Part shown: positions 8,950-17,777 of the stretch, one piece after another
How positions within the stretch are numbered: the stretch's first letter is position 1
Layout: each line of letters starts with the position of its first letter
NCBI RefSeq assembly: GCF_900106755.1
Contig: NZ_FNNN01000016.1
Coordinates: 62,001 to 126,000 of the forward strand
Direction: 5' to 3'
Source of the DNA: Bacteroides faecis MAJ27
Lineage (GTDB): Bacteria; Bacteroidota; Bacteroidia; Bacteroidales; Bacteroidaceae
DNA: 64,000 nt
The notes under the pieces: generated by a model
Told to the model about the DNA's origin: nothing
What the model saw: the letters and a program-made list of their open reading frames with translations, nothing else
The model's database searches: none
Program-made: the position numbers and the translations under genes

Positions 8950-9480
8950 ATGACAACGATTGATATAATCATCCTTATTATAGTAGGTGCCGGTGTGGTG
9001 ACAGGCTTTATGAAAGGCTTTATCCGCCAGCTGGCTTCTATTCTGGGATTAGTCGTCGGTTTGTTGGCAGCAAAGGCTTTGTATGCAACGTTGGCAGAGA
9101 AGCTTTGTCCGACTGTGACGGACTCGATGACAGTAGCACAGGTATTGGCTTTTATTGTTATCTGGATTGCCGTTCCGTTGATATTCACGTTAGTGGCGTC
9201 CTTGCTGACGAAAGCGCTGGAAGCTATTTCGTTGGGATGGCTGAACCGCTGGCTGGGAAGTGGGTTGGGAGCACTCAAGTTCCTGTTGCTGACAAGCCTT
9301 GTGATTTGTGTGATAGAGTTTGTCGATAGCGATAATAAGTTAATTAGTGCAACAAAAAAGAGCGAATCATTGTTATATTATCCTATGGAAACGTTTGCGG
9401 GAATCTTTTTCCCTGCTGCTAAGAATATAACGCAACAATATATATTAGATAATAAAGATGCAACAAGAAGAACCCAATAA
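8950..9480 (+). CDS. CvpA family membrane protein
   Basis: 176 residues from ATG 8950; the open frame upstream of this ATG is only repeat sequence. Four hydrophobic segments (~4-24, ~30-50, ~60-82 and ~95-120) and the GFMKGFIRQLASILGLVVG motif near residue 20 match CvpA (colicin V production) inner-membrane proteins. Its 3' end overlaps the sufB start by 23 bases, so cvpA and the suf genes are probably one transcript. The molecular role of CvpA is uncertain; in other bacteria it contributes to envelope robustness. Confidence 0.88.
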   Translation: MTTIDIIILIIVGAGVVTGFMKGFIRQLASILGLVVGLLAAKALYATLAEKLCPTVTDSMTVAQVLAFIVIWIAVPLIFTLVASLLTKALEAISLGWLNRWLGSGLGALKFLLLTSLVICVIEFVDSDNKLISATKKSESLLYYPMETFAGIFFPAAKNITQQYILDNKDATRRTQ

Positions 9481-10912
9481 ATATGTAAAGGAACTGACGC
9501 AGGAGAAGTACAAATACGGCTTCACCACGGAGGTGCACACCGATGTTATTGAGCGTGGACTGAGCGAAGATGTAGTCCGTCTGATTTCATCGAAGAAAGA
9601 TGAACCCGAATGGTTGCTGGAGTTCCGACTGAAAGCGTACCGCCATTGGCTGACGCTGGAGATGCCGACATGGGCCCATCTCCGTATTCCGGAAATCGAT
9701 TATCAGGCAATTTCCTACTATGCCGATCCGACGAAGAAGAAAGAAGGACCGAAGAGTATGGATGAAGTAGATCCGGAACTGATAAAGACATTTAATAAAC
9801 TGGGTATTCCTTTGGAAGAACAGATGGCATTGAGTGGAATGGCTGTGGATGCAGTGATGGACTCGGTATCTGTAAAGACCACTTTCAAAGAAACACTGAT
9901 GGAGAAGGGCATTATATTCTGCTCCTTTAGTGAGGCGGTACGGGAACATCCGGATCTTGTGAAGAAGTATATGGGCTCGGTAGTTGGTTATCGGGATAAC
10001 TTCTTTGCAGCTTTGAACTCGGCTGTGTTCTCTGACGGTTCTTTCGTTTATATCCCGAAGGGAGTACGCTGCCCGATGGAGCTTTCTACCTATTTTCGTA
10101 TCAATGCCCGTAATACGGGCCAGTTTGAACGTACGCTGATTGTAGCGGATGATGACTCGTATGTGTCTTATCTGGAGGGATGTACGGCACCGATGCGCGA
10201 TGAAAATCAGTTGCACGCGGCTATCGTGGAGATTGTGGTACATGACCGTGCGGAAGTGAAATACAGTACTGTTCAGAACTGGTATCCGGGAGATGCCGAA
10301 GGCAAAGGCGGGGTATACAACTTTGTAACGAAACGCGGCAACTGCAAAGGGGTGGATAGCAAACTGTCCTGGACACAGGTGGAAACCGGTTCGGCGATCA
10401 CGTGGAAGTATCCTTCCTGTATATTGACAGGCGATAACTCGACAGCAGAGTTTTATTCTGTGGCTGTGACTAATAATTATCAGCAGGCAGATACCGGTAC
10501 GAAGATGATTCATCTGGGCAAGAATACCCGTAGTACGATTGTAAGTAAAGGTATCTCAGCCGGACACAGTGAGAACTCTTACCGTGGACTGGTCCGTGTA
10601 GCGGAGAAAGCGGATAATGCCCGTAATTATAGCCAGTGCGACTCGTTGTTGCTGGGCGATAAGTGTGGTGCACATACATTCCCCTATATGGATATTCGTA
10701 ATGAGACAGCTGTGGTAGAGCATGAAGCTACAACGAGCAAGATCAGTGAAGATCAGATATTCTATTGTAATCAGCGCGGTATACCGACAGAGGATGCTAT
10801 CGGACTGATTGTAAACGGATATGCAAAAGAAGTATTAAATAAACTTCCGATGGAGTTTGCGGTGGAAGCACAGAAGTTGCTTACTATTTCGTTGGAAGGA
10901 AGCGTTGGATAA
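9458..10912 (+). CDS. sufB: Fe-S cluster assembly scaffold subunit SufB
   Basis: 484 residues, full length. It has the beta-helix core of the SufB/SufD family and the family's C-terminal SEDQIFYCNQRGIP segment. Conserved His/Cys/Glu residues are spread through the core (GCTAPM, ATTSKISEDQ). With SufC and SufD it forms the SufBC2D complex that builds Fe-S clusters in the cytosol using sulfur from SufS. First of four consecutive suf genes; 15 bases separate it from sufC. Confidence 0.97.
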   Translation: MQQEEPNKYVKELTQEKYKYGFTTEVHTDVIERGLSEDVVRLISSKKDEPEWLLEFRLKAYRHWLTLEMPTWAHLRIPEIDYQAISYYADPTKKKEGPKSMDEVDPELIKTFNKLGIPLEEQMALSGMAVDAVMDSVSVKTTFKETLMEKGIIFCSFSEAVREHPDLVKKYMGSVVGYRDNFFAALNSAVFSDGSFVYIPKGVRCPMELSTYFRINARNTGQFERTLIVADDDSYVSYLEGCTAPMRDENQLHAAIVEIVVHDRAEVKYSTVQNWYPGDAEGKGGVYNFVTKRGNCKGVDSKLSWTQVETGSAITWKYPSCILTGDNSTAEFYSVAVTNNYQQADTGTKMIHLGKNTRSTIVSKGISAGHSENSYRGLVRVAEKADNARNYSQCDSLLLGDKCGAHTFPYMDIRNETAVVEHEATTSKISEDQIFYCNQRGIPTEDAIGLIVNGYAKEVLNKLPMEFAVEAQKLLTISLEGSVG

Positions 10913-10927
10913 GAAATAAGCAAAATT

Positions 10928-11680
10928 ATGTTAGAGATAAAAGACCTGCATGCCAGCATTAATGGCAAAGAGATATTGAAAGGTATTAACCTGACGGTGA
11001 AACCGGGCGAGATACATGCAATTATGGGACCGAACGGTTCCGGTAAGAGTACACTTTCTTCTGTCCTTGTAGGGAATCCGGCGTTTGAAGTGACAAAAGG
11101 TTCGGTTACTTTTTATGGTAAGAATCTGTTGGAACTGAGTCCGGAGGATCGTAGTCATGAAGGTATTTTCCTTAGCTTCCAGTATCCGGTGGAGATTCCG
11201 GGAGTAAGTATGGTGAACTTCATGCGTGCGGCTGTAAACGAACAGCGCAAATACAAAGGATTGCCTGCCTTGACAGCCAGTGAGTTCTTGAAACTGATGC
11301 GTGAGAAACGTGCTGTAGTCGAACTGGATAATAAATTAGCCAATCGCTCGGTAAACGAAGGTTTCTCGGGAGGGGAAAAGAAACGTAACGAAATTTTCCA
11401 GATGGCGATGCTGGAGCCTCGCTTGAGCATTCTCGATGAAACAGACTCCGGTCTGGATATTGACGCTCTCCGTATTGTGGCGGAAGGAGTGAACAAGTTG
11501 AAGACACCGGAAACCAGTACGATTGTCATCACTCACTATCAGCGTCTGCTCGACTATATCAAGCCGGATATAGTGCATGTACTTTATAAAGGTCGCATTG
11601 TGAAGACCGCCGGACCGGAACTTGCTTTGGAACTGGAAGAAAAAGGGTACGACTGGATTAAGAAAGAACTAGGAGAATAA
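10928..11680 (+). CDS. sufC: Fe-S cluster assembly ATPase SufC
   Basis: 250 residues. ABC-ATPase with Walker A GPNGSGKST at residues 34-42, a signature written FSGGEKKRNE near residue 147, and Walker B ending LDETDSGLD, where Glu-Thr-Asp-Ser replaces the usual Glu-Pro-Thr-Ser as in other SufC proteins. It powers SufBC2D. The stop overlaps the first sufD ATG by one base (taATG), indicating tight coupling. Confidence 0.97.
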   Translation: MLEIKDLHASINGKEILKGINLTVKPGEIHAIMGPNGSGKSTLSSVLVGNPAFEVTKGSVTFYGKNLLELSPEDRSHEGIFLSFQYPVEIPGVSMVNFMRAAVNEQRKYKGLPALTASEFLKLMREKRAVVELDNKLANRSVNEGFSGGEKKRNEIFQMAMLEPRLSILDETDSGLDIDALRIVAEGVNKLKTPETSTIVITHYQRLLDYIKPDIVHVLYKGRIVKTAGPELALELEEKGYDWIKKELGE

Positions 11681-13026
11681 TGATGAATGTAGAGCAACAA
11701 TACATAGATCTCTTCTCGCAAACGGAAGCAATGATCTGCAAGCATAGTGCCGAAGTGCTGAATGCACCTCGTGCCACTGCTTTTGCCGATTTTGAGCGTC
11801 TCGGATTCCCGACCCGTAAGATGGAGAAGTACAAATATACGGATATAAGCAAGTATTTTGAACCTGATTATGGCTTGAATCTGAATCGACTTGAGATTCC
11901 GGTCAACCCGTATGAAGTATTTAAGTGCGATGTGCCGAATATGAGCACTGCTTTGTATTTTGTGGTGAACGATGCATTCTATAACAAGGCACTTCCTAAA
12001 GGACATTTGCCGGAAGGAGTGATCTTCGGCAGTCTGAAAGAGGTTGCTGCGGAACATCCTGAACTGGTGAAGAAATATTATGGTAAACTGGCGGATACAT
12101 CAAAAGACGGTGTGACAGCTTTCAACACAGCTTTTGCACAGGATGGCGTTGTCTTCTACGTTCCGAAGAATGTAGTCGTGGAGAAGCCGATTCAGTTGGT
12201 GAACATCCTCCGCGCAGATGTCAACTTCATGGTGAACCGCCGTGTACTGATTATTCTGGAAGATGGTGCACAAGCCCGCCTGTTGATTTGTGATCATGCG
12301 ATGGACAGTGTGAACTTCCTTGCTACACAGGTTATTGAAGTCTTTGCCGGTGAAAATGCTGTATTTGATATGTACGAGCTGGAAGAGACACATACGAGTA
12401 CAGTCCGTATCAGCAATTTATATGTGAAGCAGGAGGCTAACAGTAATGTTTTGCTGAATGGCATGACTCTGCATAACGGTACTACACGCAACACGACGGA
12501 AGTTTTGCTGGCTGGTGAAGGAGCGGAAATCAACCTTTGCGGTATGGCTATTGCCGATAAGAACCAGCATGTAGACAATAACACGTCAATTGATCATGCC
12601 GTTCCGAATTGTACCAGCAATGAATTGTTCAAGTATGTACTTGATGACCAGTCTGTCGGTGCTTTCTCCGGATTGGTACTGGTACGTCCCGATGCCCAGC
12701 ATACAAGTTCCCAGCAAACCAATCGTAACCTGTGCGCTACGCGCGATGCCCGTATGTACACTCAGCCGCAACTCGAAATTTATGCGGACGATGTGAAGTG
12801 TTCACATGGGGCGACGGTCGGCCAGTTGGATGAAAATGCCTTGTTTTATATGCGTTCGCGCGGAATAGCAGAGAAAGAGGCACGCTTGCTGCTGATGTTT
12901 GCTTTCGTTAATGAGGTTATTGATACCATTCGTCTGGATGCATTGAAAGATCGTCTGCATTTATTGGTGGAGAAACGCTTCCGTGGTGAACTGAACAAGT
13001 GCCAGGGATGTGCGATCTGTAAATGA
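11680..13026 (+). CDS. sufD: Fe-S cluster assembly protein SufD
   Basis: 448 residues. SufB-like beta-helix region (~150-400) containing the HGATVGQLDENALFYMRSRGI segment typical of SufD. The protein ends in a compact Cys cluster, CQGCAIC, three residues before its terminus, a CxxCxxC arrangement not expected in the E. coli protein and possibly a metal site. It partners SufB and SufC. A second in-frame ATG follows immediately at 11683. The stop overlaps the possible upstream start of sufS. Confidence 0.95.
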   Translation: MMNVEQQYIDLFSQTEAMICKHSAEVLNAPRATAFADFERLGFPTRKMEKYKYTDISKYFEPDYGLNLNRLEIPVNPYEVFKCDVPNMSTALYFVVNDAFYNKALPKGHLPEGVIFGSLKEVAAEHPELVKKYYGKLADTSKDGVTAFNTAFAQDGVVFYVPKNVVVEKPIQLVNILRADVNFMVNRRVLIILEDGAQARLLICDHAMDSVNFLATQVIEVFAGENAVFDMYELEETHTSTVRISNLYVKQEANSNVLLNGMTLHNGTTRNTTEVLLAGEGAEINLCGMAIADKNQHVDNNTSIDHAVPNCTSNELFKYVLDDQSVGAFSGLVLVRPDAQHTSSQQTNRNLCATRDARMYTQPQLEIYADDVKCSHGATVGQLDENALFYMRSRGIAEKEARLLLMFAFVNEVIDTIRLDALKDRLHLLVEKRFRGELNKCQGCAICK

Positions 13027-13040
13027 TAATCGTTAGTACA

Positions 13041-14252
13041 ATGAATATAGAAAAGATACGTGAGGATTTTCCGATATTGAGCCGTACGGTATACGGTAAG
13101 CCTTTGGTTTATTTCGATAACGGTGCAACGACTCAAAAGCCCCGTCTGGTGATTGATTCGATTGTAGATGAATATTATTCCGTCAATGCCAATGTGCATC
13201 GCGGGGTACATTATCTCTCCCAGCAGGCAACAGAATTGCATGAGGCCTCCCGTGAGACGGTACGCCGGTTTATCAATGCCGCCGGCACGAATGAGGTTAT
13301 CTTTACGCGGGGGACGACGGAAAGCATTAATCTGCTTGTTTCCAGCTTTGGAGATGAGTTTATGCAGGAAGGTGATGAAGTGATTGTTTCGGTAATGGAA
13401 CATCACAGCAACATCGTTCCCTGGCAGTTGCTGGCCGCCCGCAAAGGAATTGCAATCAAAGTGATTCCGATGAATGATAAAGGGGAACTGCTGTTGGATG
13501 AATACGAGAAGCTTTTCTCCGAACGTACAAAGATTGTCAGCGTTGTTCAGGTATCGAATGTGCTGGGCACAGTAAATCCTGTAAAGGAAATGATTGCTAC
13601 CGCCCATGCGCATGGAGTACCTTTCATAGTGGATGCTGCGCAGTCCATTCCTCATATGAAAGTAGATGTACAGGACCTGGATGCCGATTTTCTGGTCTTC
13701 TCGGCTCATAAGATATATGGACCGACAGGTGTTGGCGTATTGTATGGGAAAGAAGAATGGCTGGATCGCCTGCCGCCTTATCAGGGAGGAGGAGAAATGA
13801 TTCAACATGTCTCTTTTGAGAAAACGACTTTTAATGAGCTTCCCTTCAAATTTGAAGCAGGTACGCCCGATTATATCGGTACGACCGGACTGGCAAAAGC
13901 TCTTGACTATGTGAATGGAATCGGACTTGACCGGATTGCAGCTCATGAACATGAACTGACAACCTATGCCTTGAAACGTTTGAAGGAAATCCCTCATATG
14001 CGTATCTTTGGTGAAGCGGCAGATCGTGGAGCCGTTATTTCATTCCTCGTAGGTGATATTCACCATTTTGATCTCGGAACTCTCTTAGATCGTTTGGGTA
14101 TTGCCGTCCGTACCGGACATCACTGCGCGCAACCATTGATGCAGCGTCTGGGGATAGAGGGAACAGTCAGGGCTTCGTTTGCCATGTACAATACAAAAGC
14201 AGAAGTGGATGCACTGGTGGCGGGTATCGAGCGCGTCAGCCGGATGTTCTGA
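13041..14252 (+). CDS. sufS: Cysteine desulfurase SufS
   Basis: 403 residues from ATG 13041; an in-frame ATG at 13023 would add six residues. PLP-dependent class V fold. The lysine in SAHKIYGPTG (~residue 224) forms the Schiff base, and the cysteine in RTGHHCAQP (~residue 362) carries the persulfide. It mobilises sulfur from cysteine for SufBCD. No sufE or sufU follows; the operon ends in a terminator, so any sulfur-transfer partner must be encoded elsewhere. Confidence 0.96.
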   Translation: MNIEKIREDFPILSRTVYGKPLVYFDNGATTQKPRLVIDSIVDEYYSVNANVHRGVHYLSQQATELHEASRETVRRFINAAGTNEVIFTRGTTESINLLVSSFGDEFMQEGDEVIVSVMEHHSNIVPWQLLAARKGIAIKVIPMNDKGELLLDEYEKLFSERTKIVSVVQVSNVLGTVNPVKEMIATAHAHGVPFIVDAAQSIPHMKVDVQDLDADFLVFSAHKIYGPTGVGVLYGKEEWLDRLPPYQGGGEMIQHVSFEKTTFNELPFKFEAGTPDYIGTTGLAKALDYVNGIGLDRIAAHEHELTTYALKRLKEIPHMRIFGEAADRGAVISFLVGDIHHFDLGTLLDRLGIAVRTGHHCAQPLMQRLGIEGTVRASFAMYNTKAEVDALVAGIERVSRMF

Positions 14253-14261
14253 TAAAATAGG

Positions 14262-14292
14262 TCGCCTTTCCTGTGGGAAGGCGATTTTTTTT
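14262..14292 (+). terminator. Terminator of the suf operon
   Basis: TCGCCTT (14262-14268) pairs with GAAGGCGA (14277-14284; the 3' arm extends one base) over a short loop and is followed by eight T. Placed 10 bases after the sufS stop. Confidence 0.9.
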
Positions 14293-14438
14293 ATTCTTTA
14301 ACTAAAAAAGTCTCTTTAAAGTGCAGTGATTTGAAGTTTCCTGCGTCTAATAAGAAAGAATAAAAATCATTTTAGGTATATTAAGTTGGTCGTGAGACCA
14401 CGCTTTCTATAAATTCTCTCTCTCTTTAACTCTAATTG

Positions 14439-14480
14439 GCAGCTATATCGCATTTGTTTGTGGTATAGCTGCAATTTTTT
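14439..14480 (+). terminator. Terminator-like hairpin in front of the UPF0145 gene
   Basis: GCAGCTATA (14439-14447) pairs perfectly with TATAGCTGC (14464-14472), followed by AATTTTTT. It lies 80 bases upstream of the gene it precedes, with no obvious promoter between, so it could end a short upstream RNA (14300-14480) or act as an attenuator. A second small hairpin, TGGTC/GACCA, lies near 14385-14400. Confidence 0.65.
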
Positions 14481-14558
14481 ATGGCTGCGATTGCAACCTT
14501 TCAGGGGGACACAGCGTCTAATAGAATAGCAAATAACTTATTAAAAGACAGAAAGAGT

Positions 14559-14882
14559 ATGTTAGTGACCACAACCCCTATTATTGAAGGAAAACGAATT
14601 GTGAAGTATTATGGAATAGTTTCCGGAGAAACGATTATCGGTGCCAATGTATTTCGTGACATATTCGCGAGTATCCGTGATATTGTCGGCGGACGTTCCG
14701 GCGCGTACGAAGAGGTACTGCGCATGGCGAAAGATACGGCTTTGCAGGAAATGCAGGCACAAGCTGCTCAAATGGGAGCTAATGCCGTGATCGGTGTGGA
14801 TCTGGATTATGAAACGGTAGGCGGGAGCGGCAGTATGCTGATGGTGACTGCTAACGGAACAGCCGTAACGATTGAAGATTAG
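14559..14882 (+). CDS. UPF0145 / YbjQ family protein
   Basis: 107 residues from ATG 14559, starting MLVTTTPIIEG as the family does. An in-frame ATG at 14481 would add 26 residues without family support. Conserved features are GKRI-YYGIVSGE and IGANVFRD near residues 12-35, and AQMGANAVIGVDLDYETVG near residues 72-92. These proteins are small, probably oligomeric and often labelled heavy-metal-binding, but no Cys or His metal site is visible and the function is unproven. A terminator follows. Confidence 0.88.
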   Translation: MLVTTTPIIEGKRIVKYYGIVSGETIIGANVFRDIFASIRDIVGGRSGAYEEVLRMAKDTALQEMQAQAAQMGANAVIGVDLDYETVGGSGSMLMVTANGTAVTIED

Positions 14883-14904
14883 TTGATTGTTTTTATTGTA
14901 TGTA

Positions 14905-14940
14905 GAAGGGGATTCACCGTTAACGGTGCTTCCTCTTTTT
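14905..14940 (+). terminator. Terminator after the UPF0145 gene
   Basis: GAAG...CACCGTTAACGGTG...CTTC folds into a stem with a short loop at 14905-14932 and is followed by TCCTCTTTTT. About 23 bases after the stop codon. Confidence 0.75.
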
Positions 14941-14992
14941 AAATGTCTTTGTCCGTTATCATACCTTCATCATGGGAGGTATAAACAAGACA

Positions 14993-15062
14993 TAAAAAAA
15001 GGCTATCTATCCCAGACAGCCAATCTTTTGTTAACCTTAAATCTAATACTATGAAAAACACA
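14993..15062 (-). ncRNA. Predicted ~70-nt small RNA with its own promoter and terminator
   Basis: On the minus strand a consensus promoter (next entry) would start transcription near 15060. The RNA would end in GGCTGTCT-GGGAT-AGATAGCC (15021 to 15001), an 8-bp stem with one G-U pair, followed by seven U (15000-14994). No gene is encoded; the plus strand shows only a 7-codon ATG frame (15051-15074). I believe similar 'CTTAAATCTAATACTATG' intergenic units occur repeatedly in Bacteroides, but that is memory, not a search. Confidence 0.55.
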
Positions 15063-15065
15063 CTA

Positions 15066-15096
15066 CAAAGATAGGGACTTTTCGGCTATCTCCAAA
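15066..15096 (-). promoter_or_regulatory. Consensus promoter for the predicted small RNA
   Basis: Read on the minus strand: TTTG at 15096-15093, exactly 19 bases, then TATCTTTG at 15073-15066, a perfect match to the Bacteroides -33/-7 consensus. Between here and hppA (15097-15370) I see no gene, only AT-rich leader with a TACTTTTA box near 15331. Confidence 0.7.
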
Positions 15097-15370
15097 TTTT
15101 CGGGGTAAAGCGTGGCTTTTTATAACATGGTTTAATAGAAATAACCGATTTGTTAACGATTAACGTAATTGGATTGAAAATTAACTAAATCGTTAATGGG
15201 GAGATGTCTTCTCCGGGATATTCCCGAAGGCCTTTTCTAATAGCTTTTCATTCGCTTCATTGTAAGATACTATATAAATGGACAAGCCGGATTTTTTTCC
15301 TCTTTTGCTTGCTTTTTTCGTTTGATTTCCATACTTTTAGCCACCATAAAACCCTTTAATAATTAATTCT

Positions 15371-17575
15371 ATGGATAGCATTCTTTTCTGGCTGGTTCCA
15401 GTCGCTTCAGTGTTAGCCCTCTGTTTTGCTTATTACTTCCATAAGCAGATGATGAAAGAGAGTGAAGGTACTCCTCAAATGATAAAAATAGCCGCTGCGG
15501 TACGCAAGGGGGCTATGTCTTATCTGAAACAACAGTACAAAATTGTAGGTTGTGTGTTTTTGGGGCTGGTTATTTTGTTTTCGATTATGGCTTATGGCTT
15601 TCATGTTCAGAATGCGTGGGTTCCTATTGCTTTCCTGACGGGTGGTTTCTTCTCCGGTCTTTCCGGTTTTCTGGGTATGAAGACAGCAACCTATGCTTCG
15701 GCACGTACTGCTAATGCGGCACGTAACTCACTGAATTCCGGTCTGAGAATTGCTTTCCGCAGTGGTGCAGTAATGGGACTCGTGGTAGTCGGACTGGGGT
15801 TGCTTGATATATCTTTCTGGTATCTGCTGTTGAATGCGGTGATTCCTGCTGACGCACTGACACCGACTCATAAACTTTGCGTTATCACGACCACGATGCT
15901 TACTTTCGGTATGGGAGCTTCTACACAGGCATTGTTTGCCCGCGTGGGTGGTGGTATATATACAAAAGCTGCCGATGTAGGTGCCGACCTTGTAGGTAAA
16001 GTAGAAGCAGGTATTCCCGAGGACGATCCGCGCAACCCTGCTACCATTGCCGATAATGTAGGTGATAATGTTGGTGACGTGGCAGGAATGGGTGCCGACT
16101 TGTACGAATCTTATTGCGGTTCTATCCTGGCGACTGCCGCATTAGGTGCTGCTGCCTTTATCCATTCGGCAGATACGGTCATGCAGTTCAAGGCAGTTAT
16201 TGCTCCGATGTTGATTGCAGCGGTAGGTATTTTGCTTTCTATTATCGGTATCTTCTCCGTACGCACTAAAGAAAATGCAACGATGAAAGATTTGCTCGGC
16301 TCACTGGCATTCGGAACCAATCTGAGTTCCGTATTGATTGTTGCCGCCACCTTCTTAATCCTGTGGCTTTTGCAGCTGGACAACTGGATTTGGATTTCCT
16401 GTGCGGTAGTAGTCGGCCTGCTGGTCGGTATTGTGATCGGACGTTCTACGGAATATTATACTTCCCAGTCTTACCGCCCTACTCAGAAGTTGAGTGAAAG
16501 TGGAAAGACCGGTCCCGCTACGGTTATTATTTCCGGTATTGGTTTGGGAATGCTTTCTACAGCTATTCCTGTGATTGCGGTAGTAGTGGGTATCATTGCT
16601 TCCTTCCTGCTTGCTTCCGGGTTCGATTTCTCTAATGTGGGTATGGGGCTTTACGGCATTGGCATCGCTGCTGTCGGTATGCTGTCTACCTTAGGAATAA
16701 CGTTGGCTACGGATGCTTATGGTCCGATTGCTGATAATGCAGGGGGTAATGCGGAAATGGCAGGCCTGGGTCCTGAAGTACGCAAACGTACTGATGCGCT
16801 CGATTCTTTGGGAAATACAACAGCAGCAACCGGGAAAGGTTTTGCTATCGGTTCCGCTGCATTGACCGGACTGGCTTTGCTGGCATCTTATATAGAAGAG
16901 ATCCGTATCGGTCTGACTCGTTTGGGAACGATGGACCTGAGTATGCCCAACGGAGATGTTGTTTCTACCGCCAATGCTACCTTTGTCGATTTCATGAACT
17001 ATTATGATGTGACGCTGATGAATCCGAAAGTTCTTTCCGGTATGTTCCTCGGCTCGATGATGGCCTTTCTGTTCTGCGGATTGACGATGAATGCCGTCGG
17101 TCGCGCAGCCGGACACATGGTGGACGAGGTACGTCGTCAGTTCCGTGAAATTAAAGGCATCCTGACCGGAGAGGCTGAGCCGGATTATGAGCGTTGTGTG
17201 GCTATCTCAACCAAAGGTGCACAGCGTGAAATGGTCATTCCGTCTCTGATTGCTATTATTGCCCCTATTGCGACCGGATTAATCTTCGGAGTGACCGGAG
17301 TATTAGGACTGTTGATTGGTGGTTTGAGTTCAGGCTTTGTGTTGGCTATCTTTATGGCGAATGCAGGCGGTGCCTGGGATAATGCGAAGAAGTACGTAGA
17401 AGAAGGGAATTTTGGAGGTAAAGGCGGTGAAGTGCATAAGGCAACCGTAGTAGGTGATACTGTGGGTGATCCGTTTAAAGACACTTCCGGTCCGAGCCTG
17501 AATATTTTGATAAAGCTCATGAGCATGGTAGCCATTGTGATGGCAGGGCTTACTGTTGCCTGGAGTTTGTTTTAA
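15371..17575 (+). CDS. hppA: Membrane-bound ion-pumping pyrophosphatase, K+-dependent type
   Basis: 734 residues with about 16 hydrophobic helices. The catalytic loops are intact: DVGADLVGKVEAGIPEDDPRN near residues 205-225 followed by DNVGDNVGDVAG, and the later TDAYGPIADNAGG and DTVGDPFKDTSGP loops. It hydrolyses pyrophosphate to export cations. The GNTTAATGKG motif has Ala at the position where K+-independent enzymes carry Lys, so potassium stimulation is expected. A Bacteroides homologue has been reported to pump both Na+ and H+; which ion moves here is inference. Monocistronic, with a terminator. Confidence 0.97.
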   Translation: MDSILFWLVPVASVLALCFAYYFHKQMMKESEGTPQMIKIAAAVRKGAMSYLKQQYKIVGCVFLGLVILFSIMAYGFHVQNAWVPIAFLTGGFFSGLSGFLGMKTATYASARTANAARNSLNSGLRIAFRSGAVMGLVVVGLGLLDISFWYLLLNAVIPADALTPTHKLCVITTTMLTFGMGASTQALFARVGGGIYTKAADVGADLVGKVEAGIPEDDPRNPATIADNVGDNVGDVAGMGADLYESYCGSILATAALGAAAFIHSADTVMQFKAVIAPMLIAAVGILLSIIGIFSVRTKENATMKDLLGSLAFGTNLSSVLIVAATFLILWLLQLDNWIWISCAVVVGLLVGIVIGRSTEYYTSQSYRPTQKLSESGKTGPATVIISGIGLGMLSTAIPVIAVVVGIIASFLLASGFDFSNVGMGLYGIGIAAVGMLSTLGITLATDAYGPIADNAGGNAEMAGLGPEVRKRTDALDSLGNTTAATGKGFAIGSAALTGLALLASYIEEIRIGLTRLGTMDLSMPNGDVVSTANATFVDFMNYYDVTLMNPKVLSGMFLGSMMAFLFCGLTMNAVGRAAGHMVDEVRRQFREIKGILTGEAEPDYERCVAISTKGAQREMVIPSLIAIIAPIATGLIFGVTGVLGLLIGGLSSGFVLAIFMANAGGAWDNAKKYVEEGNFGGKGGEVHKATVVGDTVGDPFKDTSGPSLNILIKLMSMVAIVMAGLTVAWSLF

Positions 17576-17602
17576 CTAAAAAAGGTTTGTTTATTGAAGA
17601 GG

Positions 17603-17637
17603 GCGATGGCCGGAATAGGTTCGGCTATCGCTTTTTT
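17603..17637 (+). terminator. Terminator of hppA
   Basis: GCGATGGCCG (17603-17612) pairs with CGGCTATCGC (17622-17631), followed by TTTTTT. 28 bases after the stop. Confidence 0.9.
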
Positions 17638-17764
17638 ATGGTATAGAACTGCGTAAACACTTTTTTTGCATGCTTAATCACTCTTTTTCGGTAAATGATC
17701 CTGTTTAAGGGCATTTCATGCAAATACTCCGGAAAAGTCATTTTCTTGTTTCTTATTATTTGGA

Positions 17765-17772
17765 TACTTTTG
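17765..17772 (+). promoter_or_regulatory. -7 element (TACTTTTG) of a predicted free-standing RNA
   Basis: Perfect TAnnTTTG. The -33 region is T-rich (TTTT/TTTC) rather than TTTG. The stretch 17640-17764 before it holds no gene. Confidence 0.5.
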
Positions 17773-17777
17773 CAAGA

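Noticed and set aside
15051..15074. Seven-codon leader peptide on the plus strand
   Set aside because: It would need a plus-strand transcript; the strong promoter and terminator here are on the minus strand.
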